Positions 43,335-55,057 of a stretch of DNA of 64,000 bases are shown here, piece after piece; the stretch's first letter is position 1; every line of letters begins with the position of its first letter. The stretch lies in NCBI GenBank assembly GCA_009823505.1, contig VZQC01007982.1, forward strand, positions 1,804,046-1,868,045. The letters are read 5' to 3'. Below the pieces are notes generated by a model that worked only from the letters and a program-made list of their open reading frames with translations, was not told the DNA's origin and made no database searches. The DNA comes from Rhizomys pruinosus (lineage: Eukaryota > Chordata > Mammalia > Rodentia > Spalacidae). The position numbers and the translations under genes were made by a program.

Positions 43335-46300
43335 CAGCTGTTTACATATAAACATGTGTATGTTATAGGCGAGGGTCCATAAAAACATAATTGACAGTGA
43401 AAGTGTAAAACCCCAAAGAAGCTCTGGGGCTTTGAATGGCCGTTTCTAACAGTGGAAAAAGTGCACTGAGATGTGGAGATTTTGGGGGTGTGCAAGTGTC
43501 TGAGGGGCTGTGGCAATCTAGCTGTGCACTGTTTTTATTTGTACGTTCATATAATAAAATGATTTCAAAAAAATTATAACATTTTTATAAGAAAATGTAG
43601 GAGCTGGGCATTGGTGGCACATGCTTTTAATCCTAGCACTTGGGAGCAGAGGCAGGTGGATTTTGTGAGTTCAGTCCAGCCTGCTCTAAAACAGAGTGAG
43701 TTCCAGGACAGCTGGGGTTACAGAGGAACACTGTCTGGAAAAGACCAAAAAAAAAAAAAAAAAAAAAAAAAAAGAATGTAGGACCTAGAGAAGAGTTCTT
43801 AGATACAACACCAAAAAGCACACCCTGAAGAGACAAACATTTTGATAAATCAAGGCTCCACTAAAAAAAATCTTTTACAGTAATTAAGACGATGGTAAAG
43901 GAATCAAGAATCAAAGAAACCCCCACAGATGTGGGCACAGGCCCAATTCAGTGCAGACAGTTCCTCAATGAGGTTCCTCTAAATACCAGGTGTGCCAAGT
44001 TGACAACTAAAGCTATTCAGCACAAGGCATTACTTACACATCCATGAGAACAGCTCAAATAACAAGTAATATAAATAATGGCAATACTAAATGCTGCTGA
44101 AAATGTGGGAAAACTGTCTCTCAATATCCTTAGATCCCTCTGGAAAATAGTTAAAAGTACAAATCCTATATAACCTAACAAAATTACTTCCAGAGATATT
44201 CACCTAGAGAAATTAAAAAAAAATGATGTCTGCCAACAAACACTGTACAGATTGCTTATATTGGTTGGTTTGTAATAGTCACAGACTGGGAACTACCAGC
44301 CTGTTCTGGAGTAGCCCAGTAGTTAATGCATGGTCTGTGGCCTACTACTCAGAAGAATGGTTCACTATAGGAAACAACTAGGCAGACCTCAAGCACAATA
44401 TTCTGAGTGGAAAAAAGGCCACTCTCAAAAGGTTGTGTATTATATGATGGTTTTCTACGACACTTTGTGGTGTTAAGCTATATAGCATTGGGGAGAAAAT
44501 TAGTAGTTGTCAGGGGTTAGGGATGGGAGGGGGTATGAGGCTATAGGAGTATCACAGGGGAAATTCCTGTGGTTTTGGAGTAGTTCTGTATGATGGTAGC
44601 AGTTGTGGGAATCTACATGTTTGGCTAACTGATTCAGAACTACACGCTTACATGTATCATTATGGCTAGTCTTGTCAATATGCATCTAGAGGACTGAGTG
44701 AGTTACTTTTTTGTTGCAGTGATTAAAACCCATGACAAGGACTTACAGAGAAGGATTGTTATTGGGGTTAGGGTTCCAGGGGGGTAAGAGAACCATTGCC
44801 TGTGGGGAGCACGGCCATGAGGCATGCAACGGCAGCAATGACAGGCGATGGTAGGGTCTGAGGAGATGGCACATCCAGCACCACACATGAAAAGACGAAC
44901 TGAGCGATTGAGGGGCCAGGGCCATGGACGTATGGCTGCATCAGTGATGACCACGTCTCAGGTAGAGTCAGCCAGCAGCTTCTCCCCATGCGAAGAATCT
45001 CCATGATAGATCCAGTCCAAACAGCGCGAACTAACTGGGCCGACGGTGTTTTAGATGCTGTGCTATGGCCTAGGGGAGGCGTTTCTCATTCAACACCACA
45101 GGGGACCTCTCTGTGCTTATTACAACCTCCTGTAAATAAGTAATTATCCCAAGGAAGGAGAATTTAAAATAGTCAAGCTAAAAAGTATTTAAACTATGCT
45201 AAAAGATGTAGAATATAAAAACTCCACAACCAATCAAAACGAACAACGAACAACAAACAACAACAACAAAAAGGCACTGTGTGTCCACCATCCAGAAAAG
45301 AGAAAAAGAGGCCAAAGTGCCCATGTTGTTTCCTTCTCTCCTGTTCCTTTCCTGTGTCTACTTTCCAGAACCTGAAGTAACCATTGGCTGATTTTGGTAT
45401 CTGTCATCTTGTATTTATACTCCAATTATACAAACATATACATGCCTTAATAATGTATGGTATTTATTATTTTAGTTTACAAATATTTATAGGGCCTGGA
45501 GAGATGGCTCAGTGGTTAAGAGCACCGACTGCTCTTGGAGAGGACGGGTTCGATTCCCAGCACCCACATGGCAGCTAAGAACTGTCTTGCTCCAGATTGC
45601 TAGCGGATCTATGACACTCGTCTGACCTCTGCGCGGGGATTGCCATGATACTGAGTGCAACAAACTATACATAAAAAGAGCAGTAAGATATCAATAAAAT
45701 ATAAAAAAAAAGCAAAAAAAAAAAATATAAAAATGTTTAGTACTGAGTGTAATATTGATGACTATGTTTAAAATAAGCACCTTTGTTGTGGTAATAGGCT
45801 AATTTGATTCACCTGGAACTGGAGTTGTAGATGGGATACTTGTAGTTTTGGTTTTGGAACATTCTGCCCACAATGGGGGGGGCTCCAATATTTAAAAGAC
45901 AGTTTCGGAAGCAACCCAGGTCTGTGCAAGAACATCACCAGTGTTTTAACCGGAATCTGAGCCATTGCTGCTCCAAGCCTTCTATTTTAGTTATGAGACA
46001 GTGGTCCCCGACAGCCCCAGCTGCAGTTCCTGGCTAGCCAGTAACCGGGCTGCCTCTATCTGCACAGAGATCTGGCAGCCTCTGCCTCTAGTTGGATTAA
46101 AGGTGTGCATCACTGGGGCTGGAGAGATATCCTAGCGGTTAAAGAGTGCCGACTGCTCTTGCAGAGGACCCGGTTCGATCCCCAGCACCACGTGGTGGCT
46201 GAGAACCGTCTATAACTCCAATTCCAGGAGAACTCCAGTTCCAGGGGAATCCGACACCTCTTCTGACCTCTGTGGCATTGCATGACACGGGTGCACAAAC

Positions 46301-47945
46301 CTGCATGCCGACAGTACATCATAACACTAGAAAATAAATAATAAAAAATTAAAAAAATTTAAAAAAAGGTGATCCTTCTTTCTAATTTTATTTATTTTTT
46401 TATTATTTTATGTATTAAACTACATAATAAGATCTATTTATCCTAACAATTTGGTTGTCATTTCAACGTGCTAATTCTACATTTTTGAGTTCCGTTGGTT
46501 GCAACAATCACACATGCACACCACACAGATGCTTTCCATTGCAAAATTCAATTGGTTAGAGTGTTGTAAATAATCTACTCCTGATCCTAGCTTGCCACCT
46601 CCCTATGCATTCTCTCTATGATTCGGACTATCTAAGAGTGCATTCTGATTATTTCATTTTAATATAGGACCATTTTTGTGCATTTAAAGTTTTACGCCTT
46701 TTAGTATTTAAACATTAAACAATGTATACATCTATTTGACATTCCACTCATGATTTAAAAGAAGTTGCTGTTCTAGGGGATAATTTTTTTGAGGTGTCAA
46801 GAGAAATGGGCTTCTGTTTTAGGTAATGTTGATTGAGTTTCTATTAAATTTGTTCATTCCCACTGACTGTCTTCAACTACGTCCTTTCTGCCACTCTAAC
46901 TAGCAATTTTGCTCTCAAAGTGGGTGTCCCAACAGCATATTTTAGAACTAATTTGTTTCCCAGGACTGTCACAAGGATTTCCTCCAGGAGGTAACTGCCG
47001 CATTGTTCAAATTTGAAAACTAGGGAATGAGAAGTATATTCGTACATGTTTCGTAAGGGTTTCATAAACTATTCATTACACTTGCTTCTTAAATGGCTAC
47101 CGTTTCTTTGGTCTTTCTTGGTTTCCAAAGAATACACAATTAAAAATCAGTGCTTTTACTATTTGAACAAACTTTTTAGCTAATGAATTTCATGTAATTA
47201 TTAGTATAGTTTTGATATATGATGTTCTAAATAGTATCTTCATCAGAGTACTTGTGATTCGTAGTGTAGTGCTGTTTTGGTGTAAGCCCATAAGTTCAGT
47301 ATCAAGTATGCATTGGAGGGGTCAGAAAAAGGGATGTCAGTAATCTCTACAGCGCTCTGGATACTCTGAGAGTTTAAAAGAGACATTGTATTTTCTTAGC
47401 ATTGGCTCATGTTATGGTGGGTGCGCCTTTGGGGATTGGTTAAACCGGGTCACCTGTGTGTGAGCTAAGAGCATTTCGCATGATTCTTGAACCTGAGGCC
47501 TTGAGTCATCCTCTCCATGTACCCTCGGGTATGTTCTTTGCCTGAAACAGTTACACGATTTTATCATCTTCAGTCAACAAATTCTTCTCGACCTTCAGAT
47601 CGGGATTGTGTTCCTTATGTGGCCAAGTTAGAGAGTAAACCTTACATAATATTATAGATACAATTTATGCATCATTTATAATTACTACATATAACTTCTC
47701 TAAGATATAACTTATATGTTCATCTTGTTTGTTGCCTTTTGATAACTCCCAAGTTTACATTCAAATCTTTTGTTTGAAATTATTGTTATCACCTTTAGGA
47801 TGATAGTATTGTGCGAGATTGAGTTGTTTTCAGCTGTCGGATGTGGTAGATATGTTTACATTTGCTAAGAAATATCTCTTTTTATATATTTAAATGTTAT
47901 ATTTTCTGATATATTAAACTATTGACTGTACACTAGAGTTTTTTT
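43335..47945. repeat. Block C: corrupted second copy of 39243-43311
   Basis: Starts after a poly(T) at 'acagctgtttacatataaac' and follows 39243 onward: B1 (about 43605-43770), MT piece (about 43915-44029), LTR-like element, B2 copies (about 45492, 46117), ending in the same 'aaatgttatattttc...' then poly(T). It is 4.6 kb against 4.1 kb because of many scattered insertions. Early and some late stretches are nearly identical (for instance 44270-44690, 47641-47740), while 45550-47600 is scrambled. Confidence 0.9.
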
Positions 47946-48007
47946 TTTGTTTATTTTTTTTATTTCTTTTTTTTTTTATTTTNTTTTTTTTTTTTTTTTT
48001 TTTTTTT
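47942..48007. repeat. Poly(T) tract with an N
   Basis: T-rich run with one ambiguous base at 47983; the 3' tail of the antisense B1 that follows. Confidence 0.9.
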
Positions 48008-48277
48008 GAGACAGGATATCCCTGTAGCCCCAACTGGCCTAGAACTGACCATGTTTACAGGCCAGCATTAATCTCACAGATACCTGCCGGCTTCTGCCTC
48101 CCAATGCTGGGATTAAGGGTGTGCAACTGTGTCTAACTTTTTTTTTGAGACAGGATATCCCTGTAGCCCCAACTGGCCTAGAACTGACCATGTTTACAGG
48201 CCAGCATTAATCTCACAGATACCTGCCGGCTTCTGCCTCCCAAGTGCTGGGATTAAGGGTGTGCAACTGTGTCTAAC
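48008..48277 (-). repeat. Antisense B1 present twice in tandem (~130 bp each)
   Basis: 'gagacaggatatccctgtag' to 'gtgcaactgtgtctaac' at 48008-48137 and again at 48146-48277. The two differ only by a missing g in the first ('cccaatgctgg'). Confidence 0.9.
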
Positions 48278-48393
48278 TCCAGTTCCAGGTGATCCAACGC
48301 CTTCTTCTGACCTCTGTGGACAGTATACAACATGCGTGCATTACACACAGGCAGATAATACACTCACATACATAAAAAAATAAAATATTTTTG
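48278..48393 (+). repeat. 3' half of a B2/B3 SINE
   Basis: 'ccagttccaggtgatccaac' to an A-rich tail; no head. Confidence 0.6.
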
Positions 48394-48591
48394 AAAAGTA
48401 TTTACTAATTTATTCATAAAGGCTTGCATATTTATAGTTAGAATGTTGACTTGTCTAAGCATTTAGGCTTTCTACTGGAAGTCTAACTTACTCTTCCCTT
48501 TCTGTTCTGAAGGTTCTCCAAAGAATCTACTTGGACACTCCTGTGCTTCAGGTGGTCTTGGGAAATCCCTGATCTCAATAATGAATTTTTA
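48394..48591. other. Unique non-coding stretch
   Basis: Nothing recognised. Confidence 0.4.
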
Positions 48592-48811
48592 AAATTTTAT
48601 TGATTTTTTTTATGTGTATGAATGTCCTGTCTGCATGTAAGTCTGTGCACCTGTGTCATGCAATGCTGCGGAGGTCAGAAGAGGACGTCGGATTCCCCTG
48701 GAACTGGAGTCAAAGATGGTTCTCAGACACCATGTGGGTGCTGGGGATCGAATCCGGGTACTCTGCAAGAGCAGTCAGCACTCTTAACCACTAGGCCACC
48801 TCTCCAGCCCT
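48592..48811 (-). repeat. B2 SINE with target duplication
   Basis: Antisense B2; flanked by ataatgaattttt on both sides (about 48578-48590 and 48812-48825). Confidence 0.95.
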
Positions 48812-48825
48812 ATAATGAATTTTTT

Positions 48826-49593
48826 AAAAGAAAAAAGAAAAGGAAGAAGACTCAGGACAGAAGAAGCAGTAGAGAACAAACTACAGAATATGTAAGAATG
48901 GAAAAAAGCCTCAGAAGTAGAATGGAGGAAGCAGAACAAAGAATCAGACGTGGAAGATAACACAGAACAACTAAAAACCTCAAGTAAAGATTATAAAAAA
49001 TTTAAAAATACACAAAAGTACACCAGGAACTGTGGGACACTATGAAAAGATCAAACCTCTGCATCATAGGAATAGAGGAAGGAGAAGAATCCCAAGAGAA
49101 CGGTATTGATCAGATCTTCAACAGAATAATAGAGGAAAATTTCCCCAAACTAAAAAAGATAAACCAATACAAACACAAGAAGCACATAGAACTCCAAACA
49201 GACAAGATCAGAAAAGGAACTCTCCACGCCCAAGTTAAAACGCTAAACGCCCAAAACAAAGACAAAATTCTGAAAGCCACAAGAGAAAAACAACAAGTTA
49301 CATATAAGGGGAAACCTATCAGAATTACAACTGACTTCTCAGTGCAAACTGTGAAAGCAAGAAGAACGTGGAGCAAAAGATTCCCAGTGTTAATGGACTA
49401 TAGATGCCAACCCAGGTTTCTATACCCAGCAAAAATGTTGATTATAGTTGAAGGAGAGAGAAAAATCTTCCATGACATAAACAAGATGAAAGAATACATG
49501 TCCAGAAAGCCAATCCCTCAGAGAATACTTGAAGCAATTCAAAGGACAGAAGAAAGGAGCAACCATCCCCAGGCACCTAGAAAGAGAGATCAA
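48826..49593 (+). pseudogene. L1 ORF1 (RNA-binding protein), broken
   Basis: L1 ORF1p, the trimeric RNA chaperone of the L1 particle. The first part (48826-49040) is coiled-coil-like ('MEEAEQRIRRGR') but has stops, for example TAA at 48958-48960. From 49042 the frame is open to 49596 with the RRM and C-terminal domain: NLCIIGIEEGEE, FNRIIEENFPKLKK, KATREKQQVTYKGKPIRIT, RCQPRFLYPAK. The N-terminus is missing and the stops rule out a full protein. Confidence 0.9.
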
Positions 49594-49637
49594 TAAAAGC
49601 ATAACTGCAGAAGTAGAAACCTAAACCAAAAACGCAA

Positions 49638-50510
49638 ATGGATAATAAGGTGAAAGGAAGCAACACAAACCTATCAGTTATAACCTTAAATTTTAGTGGA
49701 CTAAACTCCCCAATCAAAAGACATAGACTGGGAGATTGGATTAGGAAACAGAACTCATCCATATGCTGTCTATAAAAAACACATCTTACATTCAAGGATA
49801 GGCACCACCTTAAAGTGAAAGGATGGAAAAAAATATTCCAAGCAAATGGTACCAAAAAAGAAAACAGGTGTTGCTATCTTAATATCAGACAAAATAGACT
49901 TCAAAGTAAAAGAAATCAGAAGAGGCAAAGAAGGCTATTACATTTTTATCAAAGGAACAATTCACCAAGAAGATTTCACAATTATGAATATATATGTGCC
50001 AAACTCCGGTGCACCAAACTTTATAAAGACAATTCTCCAGGACCACAAGGCACAGATTAACCCCAGTACACTCATAGTAGGGGACTTCAGTACCCCACTG
50101 AGCCCTTTGGACAGGTCAACAGGACAAAGATTAAACAGAGAGACATCTGAACTGAATGATATGATAGACCAAATGGACCTCACAAACATCTACCAAATAT
50201 TCTACCCTAATACCAGAGAATACACTTTCTACTCAGCACCCCACGGAACATTCTCCAAAATCGACCACATACTGGGACACAGAAGAAACCTCCACAAATA
50301 CAAAAAGATTGAAATAATTTCATGCATTCTATCAGACCACAGTGCAATAAAGCTCACTATCAACACCAGAATAAGCCCTACTATCTACAAGAACACATGG
50401 AAACTAAACAACACACTCTTGAATAATGAATGGGTCAAGGAAGAGATAAAGAAATAAAGCATTCCTGGAACTGAATAACAATGATAATACAACACAACAA
50501 AACCTATGGG
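49638..50510 (+). pseudogene. L1 ORF2, endonuclease part, broken
   Basis: ORF2 begins at an ATG 42 bp after ORF1. It encodes the endonuclease (GLNSPIKRHRLGDWIRKQN; ISDKIDFKVKEIRRGKE; SDHSAIKLTINTR). An in-frame TAA stands where ORF2 normally reads Gln-Glu-Thr-His (near 49770), a +1 shift occurs in the A-run at about 49853, and a further TAA at 50455-50457. Sequence continues as diverged L1 to about 50510, where SINEs interrupt it. Non-functional. Confidence 0.9.
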
Positions 50511-50518
50511 ATACTTGG

Positions 50519-50572
50519 CCTGCCTCTCCTCCCAAGTGCTAGGAAGAAAGGCATGCGCCACCACAAGCCCGT
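50519..50572 (-). repeat. B1 fragment
   Basis: 'tcccaagtgctagga' then 'atgcgccaccacaagcccg'; corrupted. Confidence 0.5.
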
Positions 50573-50597
50573 TTATTTAGTTTAAACAGTCCACTTT

Positions 50598-50836
50598 TAA
50601 AAAATTTTTGTATTGTTGTATGTGTATGAGTGTACTGTCGGCATGTAGGTCTGGGCACCCATGTTGTGCAGATGCCGTGGAGGTCAGAAGAGGGTGTCTG
50701 AATTCCGGGAACGGGAGTTCTACTGAATTGGAGTTACAGACGGTTCTTAGCCGCCATGTGGGATGCTGTGTTGAACACGGGTCCTCTGCAAGAGCAGTGG
50801 GTGCTCTTAACTGGTAGGGTATCTCTCCAGCCCCCC
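50598..50836 (-). repeat. B2 SINE inside L1 ORF2
   Basis: Antisense B2 with several unusual insertions ('gatgccgtgg', 'ggatgctgtgttgaac'). Confidence 0.85.
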
Positions 50837-51179
50837 CCAGCTCATTTAGTTTAATGGTTCATTTACATTCTATTTTTCTTGTGTCCGTTTCTACAAGGTT
50901 TGCTGGAAAACTACACTTTGTTTAGCTTTTCAATTTTGTGCTTAGAGAAGTTTCATCTTCTCTTTCCCATAATATATGCATTTGCCACTAGAAGTTTTCT
51001 TCTGACAGTTTCTAGAAGTTTTGATTTGTGTGTTTTCATTGTGAAAATACTTTAGTTCAAAATAATTAATTTCATAACACTTTAAAATTTGTATTAATCA
51101 CTTTTTAATCTTTGACCCATAGGTTATTTGGAATGATATTTCTTAATTTCTAAACATTTGGGGGGTTCCTAATTACTTT
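50837..51179. other. Unassigned AT-rich stretch
   Basis: Lies between SINEs within the split L1. Nothing recognised. Confidence 0.4.
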
Positions 51180-51405
51180 TAAAATTTATTATTTTTATTT
51201 TAGTGGTGATCATAGATTGCCTGCAATGTATTTAAGTGCCTCGTTCATGCAAAGCTGGTGGAGAGCGGGGAGAAGAACAGTGGTGGATTCCCTGGAACTG
51301 GAGTTAGGACATTGCTTAGCCACCATGTGGAGCTGGGAACAGACCTAGGTCCTTCCGGAAAGAGTAAGCCAGTGCTCTTAACGCTCAGTCATCTCTCTAT
51401 CCCTA
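51180..51405 (-). repeat. B2/B3-type SINE, corrupted
   Basis: 'ttatttttattttagtggtg' to 'cagtcatctctctatccc'; many missing bases against other copies. An N stands at 51424. Confidence 0.7.
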
Positions 51406-51427
51406 CCATTTTTAAAAAACCGTNAGT

Positions 51428-52230
51428 TTATAGCCCTGGGTGCCTATATTAGTAAAACAGAAAGAGCACAGTGAATGAATCTAACACTTCAGCTAAAAAG
51501 ACTTCAGAGACAACCACAAATGAACACTAAACCCAAAACTATGGAAGAGATACAAATCAGAGCAAGAAATCAAAATGAAACCAAAGAAAGACCTATACAA
51601 CAAATCAGTGAAACCAAAATTTGATTTTTTAAAAGGATAAACAAGATATCTAGACCTCTAGCCCAGTTAACCAAAAGAAAGAAGGATAAACTCCAAATCA
51701 ATGCAATCTATGATGAAAGGGGAAATACCTACAACAGACAAGGAAAAGAGCCAGAATATCATATGGGATTACTTCAAAAAACCATACTCTACGAGTTTGA
51801 AACACTAGAAGAAATGGATGAATATATCTGAAATCATGGGAACAAACAAAGCTCAACCAAGAGAGAATCGACAGACTATAAACAGACCCATAGGATTTAA
51901 TGAAATTGAAGATGTAATCAGAAACCTCCCAACTAAAAAAAGCCCCAGGCCCTGTGATCGGTTTTTCATGTACAGAAATTTCCTTAAATGAAAACATTTT
52001 ATCAAAAAAGACTTACAACCATATTATTCAAATTGTTTAGAAGATACAAACAAGAGGGAATTCTCCCAAACACCTTCCTACTATGAAGCCAGCATCATCT
52101 ATTACCAAAACCAGGCAAAGATACAACCAAAAAGGACCATGACCCCACTCTCACTAATGAATACAGAATGGCCAAAATTCTAAACAGGATACTGGCAATT
52201 GCATACAGACACACAACAAAAATATCATCA
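51428..52230 (+). pseudogene. L1 ORF2, continuation into the RT domain
   Basis: Continues the L1 at 49638-50510 after the SINE block. Translating across frames gives the linker (MNLTLQLK..., EEIQIRARNQNETKERPIQQ) and the start of the RT (...FNRI-like, NLPTKKSPGP-like 'NLPTKKAPGPV', then 'SLMNTEWPKF' in place of the usual SLMN block). Stops and shifts are frequent. Confidence 0.8.
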
Positions 52231-52648
52231 TCATGGGACCAAGTTTGAGGACTTCATACCAAGATACTCGATTTGCAGACAGAGGGATGGGTGATTCAAA
52301 CAATATGAAAAAAGATCAATTATATCATCAGGAATATAAATGGAAGCATAGAAGAACAAAAACCAACAGCCACTCAATTCTCAATTGGGAGTGCAACTGT
52401 TTATCGAGATGCACCTCTGCTTGGCGAGAGCTCGACAATAGAAAGTCACCGAATAGAAAGTATGACGTTGGTACTAACTCTCGCCTGCTGGCTGAAGGTT
52501 AAATAAAAATAAAAAAAAAAAAAAAAAAAGGGGGGGTTATCTGAGGAATATCCAAATACCTCAAGGTTTCTTCTGGCTTTCGCCATACATGCACTACACA
52601 TTTTTTTCAGATTCTCTATTACCGGTGTAAGAATCATTACGATTATAA
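52231..52648. other. Unassigned sequence, poor consensus
   Basis: Begins as degraded L1 RT sequence, then is unlike any repeat here. Contains an A-run followed by GGGGGGG at about 52507-52536. Confidence 0.4.
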
Positions 52649-52868
52649 CTGTGCTGGGTTGTGGTGGTGGCATCGATGACAGTCATGGAGCTTACACCTT
52701 CTTGTTTTTCTTTATTCCAGTACCGCAGAGCGCAGAGGCTAAGGAGTTCTCTGTGAGGTCAAGACCAACCAACCTGGTCTAACAGATCATATGCAAAGCT
52801 CCAGGCTAGCTGGAACTAAAGGGGGACCCTTATCGTGCAAAAAGAACCAAAAAAAAAAAAAAAAAAAA
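52649..52868 (+). repeat. Corrupted B1 SINE
   Basis: 'gtgctgggttgtggtggtgg', 'caacctggtctaacagatc', 'ctggaactaaagggggaccc', poly(A). About 70 bp longer than a normal B1 because of scattered insertions. Confidence 0.55.
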
Positions 52869-52998
52869 GAATCTTGGAAATGGGAATAAATATATACATA
52901 TAATAATATTAATTATATATACATGAATATATTTTAATATATAATAATATATTTGTTGTATATATATATTTAATATTATAATTATATATATTAATATA
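52869..52998. repeat. AT-rich low-complexity tract
   Basis: TATA/AATA-type repeats. Confidence 0.85.
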
Positions 52999-53147
52999 TG
53001 GTTGGTGCGATGCCTTTAATTCCTAGCAGTTTGGGAGGCAAGGCAGGTGGATCTTTGTGTTTTCAAGGCCTGCCTGGTCTAATGGTGAGCTCCAGGCCAG
53101 ACGGGAGGCTATATAGGGAGGCCCTGTCCTCAAAAACCAAAAAATAA
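52999..53147 (+). repeat. B1 SINE
   Basis: 'ggttggtgcgatgcctttaa' to 'ggccctgtcctcaaaaacc', with single-base errors. Confidence 0.8.
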
Positions 53148-53544
53148 AATAAGTAAATATGAATAATGATCTTAAGGAAATAGAGTTTGAATCATGAAAT
53201 TTTAAGCTTTTCCATAAGCACAATATAAGAGTATCATAAATTAAGAAAGGTATCTAATAAGTATTATAAATACTATGGTGGTTCAATTGTATGCAATAAT
53301 TATGAACCATTTCTAAAAACTAGCCATTAAAAAGGGGGAACTTAATATTTTCCACTTACTGCCTGAAAAGGGGATTGCTAGCAGTTGATTCTCTCTGGTA
53401 ATACACAGATAGTTGAAATAATTTCCTCAAATGTAAGGAGTTTCAATTAAGAAGTTAGAGGTATTGGTTGCCTATCACCTAGCTCTCTTTGTAAAAGTAT
53501 AAGGTAGGCCTTTTTATATATATTTCTGTTTAAGAAAAACATAA
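53148..53544. other. Unique AT-rich stretch
   Basis: Probably Polb intron upstream of the exon at 53853. Nothing recognised. Confidence 0.4.
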
Positions 53545-53775
53545 GGTCTTGGGTACTAGAGCAGCTTGGCTCAGCCATGGACTGCTCCTTCTGACTTGAA
53601 TTATTAGATCCATCGATCGCAGGCCCTAAGGAAGACCAACATGCTGTAACTCTAGCTCCAAGGGGATCTGTGACGTTCCTTACTGACGGCTCTCACAGGA
53701 ACATGCACACAGAAGGGAGGTGCCATAGTAACTACGCAGACCGTGAGTACACATGTCAGATACACAGAATTTATA
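53545..53775 (+). repeat. Corrupted B2/B3-type SINE
   Basis: 'gcttggctcagccatggactg', 'gtaactctagctccaagggg', 'gaacatgcacacagaaggga'. Order fits a B2/B3 with many insertions. Confidence 0.5.
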
Positions 53776-53852
53776 CACAGATTTTTTTCAAAGTGCAGGT
53801 TAATTTTCTCTGGCGGGTTTTTTCATTTTGGTTTTCTTTTTTCTTATTTAAG

Positions 53853-53937
53853 AAAAGCAGGCTTCTGTTATAAAGGCAAGGTCCTCCCAATCAGATTTTA
53901 CAATATCAAGAGTGCGAGCGGAAGCTAAGAAAATGTG
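53853..53937 (+). CDS. Polb: DNA polymerase beta, exon before the lyase-lysine exon (corrupted consensus)
   Basis: After a pyrimidine-rich acceptor ('cttatttaag'), the sequence reads 'aaaagcaggcttctgttata' ... 'gaagctaagaaa', then a GTTAAGG donor-like end. This is the coding order of human POLB residues about 40-62 (KAASVIAKYP...SGAEAKK). The start and end match well; the middle has extra bases, so no single frame is open. The intact next exon lies 2.26 kb downstream on the same strand, and neighbouring SINEs show the same kind of insertions. I therefore read this as a real exon in bad consensus and not as a pseudogene. It encodes part of the N-terminal 8-kDa lyase domain. Confidence 0.7.
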
Positions 53938-54771
53938 GTTAAGGCTCATAATGAGCAGCTACTGATGCTGGAAGTGTTCACCATACGCGAAATTTGAAAT
54001 GGGTTTTCCGTAAAATGAAAAACTCCACTTCTCTGAAACTCCTTTGATCCCAAACTGTGGTGACAAGACCCAATCGCGCGAACATTTGAGGTTTCATGTT
54101 TGCCACACTGCTTTGATGCTTGGAATATTAAATAAATTACTGCTTTTTTTTTCAAACTCTGCTACAGTCAAAGTATGCTTTTATTTTAGGGGTAATACAG
54201 TTATGGCGTTTACTTCCTTTTTTATAAGTAACTTTTTCTGCCATATATTTTTTCTTTCTTATCTATTTCGTTTCTTTTCATTTTTCCAAAACAAGTTTAT
54301 TTTCCTTTTATTACGTACTCTAGCCGGTAATACTATGGTATTTACAAATAAAATTCTCGAAGACCCAATGTTTTGCCTTCGTGTGTGTATCCTTAAGAAA
54401 GTACCATGTGGGTGAGATGAGACACTTGGCTGTTGGTGTGGTGGTCGTCCAAGGCGTCAGATCTGTGATCCCCAGAGTATAAGAACTTGTTGTGGGGTTC
54501 GTGTCCCTACACCAAAGGACTTATTCTATGGGGCCATCAACCGATACCCTGTCGCTCACACTCCCTCCTGTCGGCGTCTCGCCTTCCCCGTCCCGCCTTT
54601 ATTTGCGACCCTTCAGTCGTTCCCTGTACGAACTCGACTCCTCCCGCGTGCGTTTATCTGGCTTGGACAGCCTAACACACGGTCTAGAGTCAGCACACAA
54701 GCCCTTTTTTTTTTTTAATTTTGTTCTTTTACTTAATTTAAACTTTTTATGCTTATTTCAGGTATTTTCTG
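53938..54771. other. Polb intron, poor consensus
   Basis: T-rich; no repeat clearly identified. 54480-54700 is unusually GC-rich, with many CpG, and matches nothing else here. Confidence 0.4.
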
Positions 54772-55057
54772 TGTAATTGGGTATGAAGTGTACTGTCTTG
54801 ACATGCAAGAGTTTGGGTGCAGACGGATCCCATGTCAAAATGCAATCCGCAGAGGTCAGAAGAGGGTGTCCGGATTCCCCTGGAATTGGACGGTGTAAAA
54901 GGATTAAATTTCATCTCGTCACAAGCCGCCATGGGGTGGGTGAATGTGGTGGGATAACGAAACCCTGGGGTCCTCTCTGCCAAGAGCAGTCGGTTGATAT
55001 TCATTAATGAATTGCTCTTCAACTGCTAGTTGTCCGCAATGACTATCTCTCCAGCCC
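54772..55057 (-). repeat. Corrupted B2 SINE
   Basis: Antisense B2 landmarks in order ('agtgtactgtcttgacatgc', 'gaggtcagaagagggtgtcc', 'gactatctctccagcccc') but stretched to about 285 bp by insertions; a normal copy here is about 225. Confidence 0.75.
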
